Shown in pieces: positions 7,858-13,288 of a stretch of 13,288 nucleotides of DNA. Every line of letters starts with the position of its first letter. Within the stretch, counting starts at the first letter, position 1. The notes under the pieces are model-generated. The model made no database searches. It was not told the origin of the DNA and was given only the letters and a program-made list of their open reading frames with translations. A program made the translations under genes and the position numbers. The DNA is from CF-96 sp036269455 (GTDB taxonomy: Bacteria; Chloroflexota; Dormibacteria; Aeolococcales; Aeolococcaceae): NCBI GenBank assembly GCA_036269455.1, contig DATARS010000128.1, positions 1 through 13,288 on the forward strand, given 5' to 3'.

Positions 7858-9482
7858 GCGCGAACGGGAACGGACATGAGCGGCGCCGGGTGGTGGTGTA
7901 CGACACCACCCTCCGCGACGGTGCTCAGGGTCCGGGCATCGCCTTCAGCGCCTCCGACAAGCTGAAGATCGCCCGCCGGCTCGACGCCCTCGGCGTCGAC
8001 TTCGTCGAGGGCGGCTGGCCGGGGAGCAATCCCAAGGACACCGAGCTCTTCGGCGCGCTCCGGGAGACGCCGCTGGAGCGGGCGCGGCTCGCCGCCTTCG
8101 GCGCCACCCGCCGCGCCCACATCGACGCCGCCGAGGACGAGAACCTCCGCGACCTGCTCGAGAGCGGCGCCCCGGTGTGCACCCTGGTCGGCAAGTCGAG
8201 CGCCTGGCAGGTGCGCGAGGTGCTGCGCTGCGGCCGCGACGAGAACCTGGCGATGATCCGCGACTCCGTGCGGCTGCTCCGCGAGCGGGGCCGCGAGGTG
8301 ATCTTCGACGCCGAGCACTATTTCGACGGCTTCGAGGCCGACTCCGACTACACCCTGGCCACCTGCGCCGCCGCCGCCGAGGCGGGGGCGAGCTGGATCG
8401 TCGCCTGCGACACCAACGGTGGGCGCATGCCGCACGAGGTGGTGCGCGGCATCGACGCCCTGCTGGAACGGCTCGCAGACCTCGGTCCCGGCAACGGCGG
8501 CGGCGCCCGGGTCGGCATCCACTGCCACAACGACTGCGACCTCGCCGTCGCCAACACCCTGGCGGCGGTGGAGGCGGGCGCGGACATGGTGCAGGGCACC
8601 ATCAACGGGCTCGGCGAGCGCTGCGGCAACGCCAACCTCTGCAGCGTCGTCCCCAACCTGCGCATCAAGCTCGGGCTCGACGCGCTCAGCGAGGACGGGC
8701 TGCGCCACCTCACCGAGATCTCGCAGTTCGTCGCGGAGATCGCCAACCGCACCCCGACACCGCAGCAGCCGTTCGTCGGCGAGGGCGCCTTCGCCCACAA
8801 GGGCGGGCAGCACGTCGCCGCGGTGATGCGGCACCCCGACGCCTACCAGCACATCGACCCCGGCCTGGTCGGCAACCACGCCCGGGTGCTGGTGAGCGAC
8901 CTCGGCGGCCGCGGCAACGTCCTCTACAAGGCGAGGGAGTTCGGCGTCGACGTCGACCGCGACGACCCGGTGACCCGGCGGCTGGTCAAGCAGCTCAAGG
9001 AGCTGGAGCACCAGGGCTACTCCTTCGAGGGCGCCGACGCCTCCTTCGAGATGGTCATCCGGCGCACCCGCCCGGGCTACACCTGCCCCTTCACCCTGCT
9101 CGACTTCATCGCGCTCACCGAGCGCCGCCATGGCAACGGGGCGGTGATCAGCGAGGGCACGATCAAGGTGCGCATCGGCGACGAGGTCCACCACACCGCC
9201 GCCGAGGGCAACGGCCCGGTCAACGCCCTCGACCTGGCGCTGCGCAAGGCACTGGTGCCGCGCTTCCCGCAGATCGCGCACGTGCGGCTCCACGACTACA
9301 AGGTGCGCATCCTCGACGAGGCCGCCGGGACCAACGCGGTGACCCGGGTGCTCATCGAGTCCGGCGACATCCGCGACGGCCGGCGGTGGAGCACGGTGGG
9401 CTGCTCGCCGAACATCATCGAGGCCTCGTGGGCCGCCCTCGCCGACTCCATGGAGTACGCGCTGCTGAAGCTCACGGTCTAA
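7854..9482 (+). CDS. cimA: (R)-citramalate synthase
   Basis: CimA condenses pyruvate with acetyl-CoA to (R)-citramalate, which LeuCD and LeuB convert to 2-ketobutyrate. This gives isoleucine a precursor without threonine deaminase. The 542-aa protein is a second DRE-TIM metallolyase in the operon, with YDTTLRDGAQGPG (R21, D22) and H223/H225 in HCHNDCDLAVANT. EGGWPGSNPKD and GERCGNANLCSVVPNL are characteristic of the CimA subgroup rather than LeuA. A C-terminal LeuA-like regulatory domain (about 405-535) probably senses isoleucine. ATG 7854 overlaps the leuB stop by 4 nt. This appears to be the last gene of the T-box operon, since about 100 bp of non-coding sequence follows. 2-Isopropylmalate synthase activity is less likely because leuA is already present. 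Confidence 0.92.
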   Translation: MSANGNGHERRRVVVYDTTLRDGAQGPGIAFSASDKLKIARRLDALGVDFVEGGWPGSNPKDTELFGALRETPLERARLAAFGATRRAHIDAAEDENLRDLLESGAPVCTLVGKSSAWQVREVLRCGRDENLAMIRDSVRLLRERGREVIFDAEHYFDGFEADSDYTLATCAAAAEAGASWIVACDTNGGRMPHEVVRGIDALLERLADLGPGNGGGARVGIHCHNDCDLAVANTLAAVEAGADMVQGTINGLGERCGNANLCSVVPNLRIKLGLDALSEDGLRHLTEISQFVAEIANRTPTPQQPFVGEGAFAHKGGQHVAAVMRHPDAYQHIDPGLVGNHARVLVSDLGGRGNVLYKAREFGVDVDRDDPVTRRLVKQLKELEHQGYSFEGADASFEMVIRRTRPGYTCPFTLLDFIALTERRHGNGAVISEGTIKVRIGDEVHHTAAEGNGPVNALDLALRKALVPRFPQIAHVRLHDYKVRILDEAAGTNAVTRVLIESGDIRDGRRWSTVGCSPNIIEASWAALADSMEYALLKLTV

Positions 9483-9491
9483 GACTGCCCG

Positions 9492-9523
9492 CTCCACCCA
9501 TCCCCCGCACCGTGGAGTAGCCT
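9492..9523 (+). promoter_or_regulatory. Weak hairpin and -10-like box after cimA
   Basis: CTCCAC (9492-9497) can pair with GTGGAG (9512-9517) across a 14-nt loop, with no T-tract, so it is at best a weak end to the operon. TAGCCT (9518-9523) overlaps its 3' edge and could be a -10 box for the gene at 9585. No -35 box is convincing. The rest of this 102-bp gap is GC-rich, with an RBS GGGGAGG at 9573-9579. Confidence 0.3.
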
Positions 9524-9584
9524 AGCCCGGCACGGGGGCGACGAGGCGGCCAGCCAGGCCGGCGGCCCGCCCGGGGAGGTTGGC

Positions 9585-10550
9585 ATGGAGCTCTGGAGCT
9601 GCGCGAGCTGTGGCTCGAAGAACGCCGGCGAAGCCTGCTGGAAGTGCGGCGCGGCGAGTCCCACCACCCAGCCCGCCGCGCCGTCGGCGCCGGCTGTGCC
9701 TCCCTCGGTCCCGTCCGCGCCCGCGCCCGCAGCCGGCTCGTGGGACCCGGGGGCGGCGGTGCCGCACAAGCCCGCAGCTCCGTCGTGGTCGGATCCGATC
9801 GCGCCGGGCGCCGCCGCGCCCCCGCCCGCCCCCGCGCCGCCGCCCGCCGCCGCGGCTCCCAGCGCGCCGGCCCCCGCCTCGACCGGCTGGTCGACCCCTG
9901 CGGCCGCCCCCGCACCCGCCGCGCCCGCCGCCGCCTCCTGGTCGTCGCCGGCCCCGGCCGCGCCCGCGGCCCCGTCCCCGAGCGCGCCTCCGCCGTCGCC
10001 CGCCGCGGCCGCCGTCCCGCCGCTGCCGGTGGCCCGCATCGCCGTCATCGCCGTCGTCCTGCTCGTGGTCCTGGTCGTGGTCCTGATCGTCGCGCTGAGC
10101 CACCGCGGCACGTCGCTCACCACCCCGTCCTCGGTCGAAGGACTGCCCCAGATCCACGGGGCCAACGTCGACGCACTCGCCCAGCAGGCGCGGCGCAACG
10201 CCGGTGCCGACGGCGACGGAATGCTTGTCGGGGTCTATGGCAACAGCGAGATCCCGTCGTTCATCTTCGTGGTGGTGAAGTCCCGCGGGGACAGCCTGAG
10301 CAGCTTCGAGCAGGGCTTCATGCGCGGCGCCTCGCAGGTCGGGTTCAGCCCCAGCGACCTCCAGAAGCGCTCGCGCGGCGGCGTCAACTACGACTGCGGG
10401 ACCGTCCAGGTCACCGTGGGCGTGCCCCTGTCGTTCTGCTTCTTCGACGACGGCAGCGCCACCGGGGCCGGCCTGGTGCCCCGCGAGCCGGGGATCGACC
10501 GGGCCCTCCAGCTCACCAGCTCCGGGAGGGGTGCGGCGGAGAGCGGCTGA
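9585..10550 (+). CDS. Zinc-ribbon, Ala/Pro-linker, single-TM protein
   Basis: This 321-aa protein is not one I can name. It begins with a four-cysteine zinc finger (C6, C9, C18, C21). W4 and N13 sit as in RanBP2-type fingers, but the N-to-second-pair spacing is shorter. Residues about 25-148 are a low-complexity Ala/Pro/Ser linker. One hydrophobic helix spans about 152-171 (IAVIAVVLLVVLVVVLIVAL), after R151. A C-terminal domain of about 150 residues follows, with FIFVVVKSRGDSLSSFEQGF and two cysteines, C271 and C285, that could form a disulfide if outside. The likely topology is a cytosolic finger and an exported C-domain. ATG 9585 follows GGGGAGG by 5 nt. The next gene starts directly after this stop. 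It could be an envelope or signalling protein, with no evidence for a specific role. Confidence 0.85.
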   Translation: MELWSCASCGSKNAGEACWKCGAASPTTQPAAPSAPAVPPSVPSAPAPAAGSWDPGAAVPHKPAAPSWSDPIAPGAAAPPPAPAPPPAAAAPSAPAPASTGWSTPAAAPAPAAPAAASWSSPAPAAPAAPSPSAPPPSPAAAAVPPLPVARIAVIAVVLLVVLVVVLIVALSHRGTSLTTPSSVEGLPQIHGANVDALAQQARRNAGADGDGMLVGVYGNSEIPSFIFVVVKSRGDSLSSFEQGFMRGASQVGFSPSDLQKRSRGGVNYDCGTVQVTVGVPLSFCFFDDGSATGAGLVPREPGIDRALQLTSSGRGAAESG

Positions 10551-11303
10551 ATGCCGCGATCGGTACACTTGGCGGTCGCGGACAGCGTGCAGAGGAGTCA
10601 GTTGGCCCCATCGGGATCGGTCCGCCCCGGCACCCGCGTCACCGGCCCCGCCGGTGTGTACCGCGGTGAGGAGGTGCTCTGCATCCCTCGCCGGACGATC
10701 TTCCCCGACGGGGCCTGGCACGGGCTGGTCACCAGCGGTCTCTCGCGGGTGCTGCGCACCATCCGCGCCGCCGCCCAGTACCGCCCCCGCGGCCTGGTCG
10801 AGGAGGACCCCGCCCAGCAGCAGGTGATCCCCTACTGCATCGTCCGGCACGACGACGGCACCTACCTGCTCACCCGGCGGCTGCGCAGCTCCACCGAGAC
10901 CCGGCTGCACCACCTCTACTCGCTCGGCGCCGGGGGGCACATCAACCCGGGCGACGGCGCCACCGGCGACCCGGTGATCGGCGGCCTGCGCCGCGAGTGG
11001 CGCGAGGAGATCTGCTGCCCCAGCCCGGCGACCGCCCGGCTGGTGGCGCTGCTCAACGACGACTCGACCCCGGTCTCGCGCGTGCACCTGGGGCTGGTGT
11101 TCCTGGTGGAGCCGCGCTCGGGGCGGGTGCGGGTGCGGGAGACCGAGAAGCTCGAGGGCGAGGTGCTCGACCTGGAGGCGATGCGCCGCCATTACCTGAA
11201 CATGGAGTCGTGGTCGCAGCTCGCCTACGACGACCTCGTCGCCGGCGCCCACGACCGCGCCGAGCGCAGCCCGCTGGTGGTGGAGCTCGAGGCCTCCCCG
11301 TAG
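10551..11303 (+). CDS. Nudix hydrolase family protein
   Basis: Nudix enzymes hydrolyse nucleoside diphosphates linked to another moiety; the substrate here cannot be inferred. A near-canonical Nudix box is visible: G134-x5-D140-x7-R148-E149-W150-x-E152-E153-I154-C155. It differs from consensus by Asp for the first Glu and Cys for the late Gly. GAGGHINPG at 126-134 is typical of the strand and loop before the box. The 250-aa length includes about 90 residues of N-terminal extension. ATG 10551 abuts the previous stop and has GGAGAG at 10538-10543. An in-frame TTG at 10602, preceded by AGAGGAG, would start 17 codons later. That start fits better if the -10-like TACACT at 10564 is used. The gene has no functional link to its amino-acid neighbours that I can see. 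Confidence 0.85.
   Translation: MPRSVHLAVADSVQRSQLAPSGSVRPGTRVTGPAGVYRGEEVLCIPRRTIFPDGAWHGLVTSGLSRVLRTIRAAAQYRPRGLVEEDPAQQQVIPYCIVRHDDGTYLLTRRLRSSTETRLHHLYSLGAGGHINPGDGATGDPVIGGLRREWREEICCPSPATARLVALLNDDSTPVSRVHLGLVFLVEPRSGRVRVRETEKLEGEVLDLEAMRRHYLNMESWSQLAYDDLVAGAHDRAERSPLVVELEASP
10564..10597 (+). promoter_or_regulatory. -10-like box and alternative RBS for the Nudix gene
   Basis: TACACT at 10564-10569 would place a transcription start near 10576. AGAGGAG at 10591-10597 precedes a TTG at 10602. Together they argue for a second, shorter start of the Nudix gene. No -35 box is recognisable, so the promoter call is tentative. Confidence 0.3.
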
Positions 11304-11327
11304 CCCTCAGCCCGGAAATCGGGGCCC

Positions 11328-11336
11328 TGATAGACT
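11328..11336 (+). promoter_or_regulatory. Extended -10 promoter for threonine synthase
   Basis: TGATAGACT fits an extended -10 (TGn followed by TAnnnT) in the 54-bp gap after the Nudix gene. The predicted start near 11343 leaves only about 15 nt before ATG 11358, with no clear Shine-Dalgarno sequence. This implies a very short, almost leaderless mRNA. Confidence 0.4.
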
Positions 11337-11357
11337 GGATCGGCCTTGTCCCGCATC

Positions 11358-12638
11358 ATGTCGCTGCAGTGCCGTGAGTGCGGCACCGAGATCCCGGTGT
11401 CGCCGACGCACGTCTGCGACCTCTGCTTCGGTCCCCTGGACGTGCGCTACGACTACGCCGAGGTGGCGCGACGGGTGTCGCGCGAGTCGATCGCCGCGGG
11501 GCCGCCGAGCATCTGGCGCTACCGCGACCTGCTCCCCGTCGAGCTCGGCGACGACGAGCCGGTGACCCTCGGCGAGGGCTTCACCCCGCTGGTCCACGCC
11601 CCCCACCTCGGCGAGGTCCTCGGGCTGCGCAACCTGTACATCAAGAACGACACCATGAACCCCACCAACTCGTTCAAGGATCGGGTGGTGAGCGTCGCGG
11701 TGTCCTGGGCGCGGCAGCAGGGATTCGAGACCATCGCCTGCGCGAGCACCGGCAACCTCGCCAACGCCGTCGCCGCCTACGCCGCCCGCGCCGGGCTGCG
11801 GGGCTACGTCTTCATCCCCTCCAATCTCGAGGAGGCGAAGGTCGCCACCACCGCCGTGTTCCGGCCGACGCTGGTGCGCATCAACGGCAACTACGACGAG
11901 GTCAACCGGCTCTGCACCGAGCTCGTCGACCTCCTCGACTGGGCCTTCTGCAACATCAACATCCGGCCCTTCTACAGCGAGGGGAGCAAGACGCTCACCT
12001 ACGAGACCGCCGAGCAGCTGGGCTGGCGGCTGCCCGACGAGATCGTGATCCCCATCGCCTCGGGCTGCCAGTTCGTCAAGCACCACCGCGCCGCCCGCGA
12101 GCTCATCGACCTCGGCCTCGTCACCGGCGCGGGCGCCGCCATGCCGCGGCTCACCGGGGCGCAGGCACTGGGCTGCTCGCCGGTGGCGGCCGCCTTCCAG
12201 CGCGCCGACGGCCACGTGGTTCCGGTCAGACCCGACACCATCGCCAAGTCCATCGCGATCGGCAACCCCTCCGACGGCGGCTACGTGGTGCAGCTCGCCC
12301 GCCGCACCGGCGGTGTCGTCGACTCCGTCACCGAGGAGGAGATCCTCGAGGGCATGGAGCTGCTCGCCCGCACCGAGGGGATCTTCACCGAGACCGCCGG
12401 CGGGGTCACCGTCGGGGTTCTGGCCAAGCTGGCGCGCGCCGGTCGGTGGCGGGGCGACGAGACCGTGGTCGCCTACATCACCGGGCACGGGCTCAAGACC
12501 GCCGAGGTGCTGAACGGCCGCTCCCAGCTCGAGGAGGCGATCCCGCCGTCGGTGCGCGCCTTCCGCGAGCGCTTCGGCAACACCGCGGCGACCGCGGCGC
12601 TCGCCGGGCGCCCCGCCGCCGAGCCCAGCCGGGCCTGA
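11358..12638 (+). CDS. thrC: Threonine synthase, zinc-ribbon PLP type
   Basis: ThrC converts O-phosphohomoserine to threonine and phosphate with pyridoxal phosphate. The 426-aa product begins with a zinc ribbon (C5, C8, C20, C23), common in the archaeal/bacterial branch of ThrC. The fold-type II PLP domain follows: NPTNSFKDR with PLP lysine K107, the phosphate-binding ACASTGNLANAVAAYAA, and a glycine-rich SGCQFVKHH region. ATG 11358 is chosen because the zinc ribbon starts at once. A TTG at 11346 would add four residues, and neither has a clear RBS. Two small genes on the same strand, a sulfur carrier and a NIL-domain protein, follow after an 82-bp gap with its own -10. In mycobacteria the sulfur carrier CysO sits beside CysM, another fold-type II PLP enzyme. 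A sulfur-transfer role is therefore conceivable, but threonine synthase remains the primary call. Confidence 0.9.
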   Translation: MSLQCRECGTEIPVSPTHVCDLCFGPLDVRYDYAEVARRVSRESIAAGPPSIWRYRDLLPVELGDDEPVTLGEGFTPLVHAPHLGEVLGLRNLYIKNDTMNPTNSFKDRVVSVAVSWARQQGFETIACASTGNLANAVAAYAARAGLRGYVFIPSNLEEAKVATTAVFRPTLVRINGNYDEVNRLCTELVDLLDWAFCNINIRPFYSEGSKTLTYETAEQLGWRLPDEIVIPIASGCQFVKHHRAARELIDLGLVTGAGAAMPRLTGAQALGCSPVAAAFQRADGHVVPVRPDTIAKSIAIGNPSDGGYVVQLARRTGGVVDSVTEEEILEGMELLARTEGIFTETAGGVTVGVLAKLARAGRWRGDETVVAYITGHGLKTAEVLNGRSQLEEAIPPSVRAFRERFGNTAATAALAGRPAAEPSRA

Positions 12639-12672
12639 GCCCTCGCCGGGAGCCCGGGCAAAGGGCCGCCGG

Positions 12673-12709
12673 TATACTCAGGAGCGGATCCGGTCCCGTC
12701 GCAGGAGGT
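12673..12709 (+). promoter_or_regulatory. -10 box and RBS for the sulfur-carrier gene
   Basis: TATACT at 12673-12678 is a good -10 box (5 of 6 to consensus) without a clear -35. It predicts a start near 12685. AGGAGGT at 12703-12709 is a strong RBS, though its 11-nt spacing to ATG 12721 is long. The gap after thrC thus probably carries an independent promoter for the two small genes. Confidence 0.45.
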
Positions 12710-12720
12710 CATCCGACACA

Positions 12721-12998
12721 TGGCAGTCACCATCCGAGTCCCCGGGCCGCTTCGCCGGCTCACCGACGGCAAGCCCGAGGTCGAGGTCGACGGCGCCACC
12801 GTGTCCGAGGTGCTTCGCGACCTCGACGCGCGCTATCCGGGGTTCAACGACCGCCTCTACGGCCCCGAGGGGCAGCTGCGGCAGTTCATCAACATCTACC
12901 TCAACGATGCCGACATCCGCTTCGGACAGGGTCTCGACACCCCGGTCGGCGAGAACGACGACCTGTCGATCGTTCCCGCGGTCGCCGGGGGCCTGTAG
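12721..12998 (+). CDS. MoaD/ThiS/CysO-like sulfur-carrier protein ending GGL
   Basis: This 92-aa ubiquitin-fold protein belongs to the small sulfur carriers that hold sulfur as a C-terminal Gly-Gly thiocarboxylate. It has the expected beta-grasp pattern, with FINIYLNDADIRF near the middle and a C-terminus VPAVAGGL. The NIY-ND-DIRF and PAVAGG features resemble mycobacterial CysO (cysteine synthesis) more than MoaD of molybdopterin synthase. The protein does not end at G90-G91 but carries an extra Leu92. The GlyGly would therefore need exposing by a JAMM-type protease such as Mec/HcyD before adenylation. No such protease is visible here. ATG 12721 follows AGGAGGT. The NIL-domain gene begins 9 nt after its stop, so the two are probably co-expressed. 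Confidence 0.87.
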
Positions 12999-13007
12999 GC
13001 GGGAGAG

Positions 13008-13247
13008 GTGGCGCGGCGCCGGGTCCGGCTCACCTTCAGCCCGCGGCTGGTGACCGAGCCGGTGATCCATCAGCTGGGCAGCCGCTTCGCCGTGGTCACC
13101 AACATCCGCCGCGCCGACGTCACCCGCGACGAGGGCTGGGTGGTGCTCGAGGTCGAGGGCGAGCCCGACGACGTCGAGCGCTCGCTCGCCTGGTGCGCCG
13201 AGCTCGGCGTCCGCGTCGACCCGGTCGAGGGCGAGCTGGCGACATGA
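13008..13247 (+). CDS. Stand-alone NIL-domain protein
   Basis: The 79-aa product is essentially one NIL domain, an ACT-like fold best known as the C-terminal methionine-sensing domain of the MetN transporter ATPase. It also occurs in proteins of anaerobic homocysteine synthesis. Typical features are VRLTFSPRLVTEPVIHQLG near the start, the VVTNIRRADV segment, and GWVVLEVEG. No ATPase or ferredoxin domain is attached. GTG 13008 is the only start that keeps the first strand. It lies 9 nt after the sulfur-carrier stop, and the purine-rich GGGAGAGG just before it is closer than ideal for an RBS. The stop overlaps an ATG as ATGA, hinting at a further coupled gene. A link to sulfur amino-acid metabolism is likely, but the ligand is unknown. 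Confidence 0.85.
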   Translation: MARRRVRLTFSPRLVTEPVIHQLGSRFAVVTNIRRADVTRDEGWVVLEVEGEPDDVERSLAWCAELGVRVDPVEGELAT

Positions 13248-13288
13248 ACCGTAGGGGGAAGGCTGTCAGCGACGAAGGAGCTGATGGC
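13244..13288 (+). CDS. Possible start of the next gene (partial)
   Basis: ATG 13244 overlaps the NIL gene stop as ATGA and stays open for 15 codons to the window edge. A competing frame is open from 13248 and reads LSATKELMA from CTG 13263, with a purine-rich AGGGGGAAGG just upstream; its first ATG is 13284. I cannot decide between them. In context the gene could be an E1-like activator (MoeB/ThiF) or protease for the sulfur carrier, but nothing in these 45 bases proves it. Confidence 0.3.
   Translation, partial: MNRRGKAVSDEGADG

Noticed and set aside
7605..9497. Long antisense open frame opposite cimA
   Set aside because: It is a shadow of cimA, which has full CimA motifs on the + strand. 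The antisense product has no motifs.
12721..12998. Molybdopterin synthase small subunit (moaD) as a firm call
   Set aside because: There are no other mo- genes in the window, the sequence looks more like CysO, and the C-terminus is GGL rather than a free GG.

Overview
The window is very G+C-rich, with strong third-position G/C bias, GTG and TTG starts, and tightly packed genes that all lie on the + strand. This fits a high-GC member of the Actinomycetota/Chloroflexota/Dormibacterota group. I cannot place it more precisely without a search. Almost everything concerns branched-chain and aspartate-family amino acids.

Layout. (1) Positions 1-132 are the tail of an unrecognised gene. (2) 133-366 is a regulatory stretch with a near-consensus promoter (TTGACA, 17 bp, TATCCT), a palindrome, a hairpin and an 11-bp triplet repeat, leading into ilvD (367-2034). 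(3) 2031-2190 holds a hairpin-rich repeat element whose first 46-bp unit contains the ilvD stop codon. (4) 2212-2612 holds a promoter, a leucine-type T-box riboswitch (specifier CUC, T-box GGGTGGTACCGCGG) and an intrinsic terminator. (5) 2613-9482 is one translationally coupled operon: ilvB, ilvN, a 60-codon unknown gene, leuA, leuB, cimA. Neighbouring genes overlap by 1-4 nt or sit 1 nt apart. (6) 9585-11303 carries a zinc-ribbon/Ala-Pro linker/single-TM protein and a Nudix hydrolase. (7) 11358-13247 carries a zinc-ribbon threonine synthase, a MoaD/CysO-like sulfur carrier ending Gly-Gly-Leu, and a stand-alone NIL-domain protein. A further gene probably starts at the right edge.

How the genes work together. 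IlvB/IlvN make acetolactate or acetohydroxybutyrate. IlvD dehydrates the dihydroxyacids. LeuA starts leucine synthesis from 2-ketoisovalerate. CimA makes citramalate, a threonine-independent source of 2-ketobutyrate for isoleucine. LeuB serves the leucine branch and, with LeuCD, the citramalate branch. ilvC and leuCD are not in the window. Uncharged tRNA-Leu is predicted to switch on the whole operon, so isoleucine entry through CimA would be tied to leucine status. ilvD has its own promoter and no T-box.

The best candidate for an under-described system is the right-hand cluster. A fold-type II PLP enzyme, a ubiquitin-like sulfur carrier with a residue after its GlyGly, and a NIL domain together resemble the parts of protein-thiocarboxylate-dependent cysteine or homocysteine synthesis. 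This is a hypothesis, not a demonstrated function.
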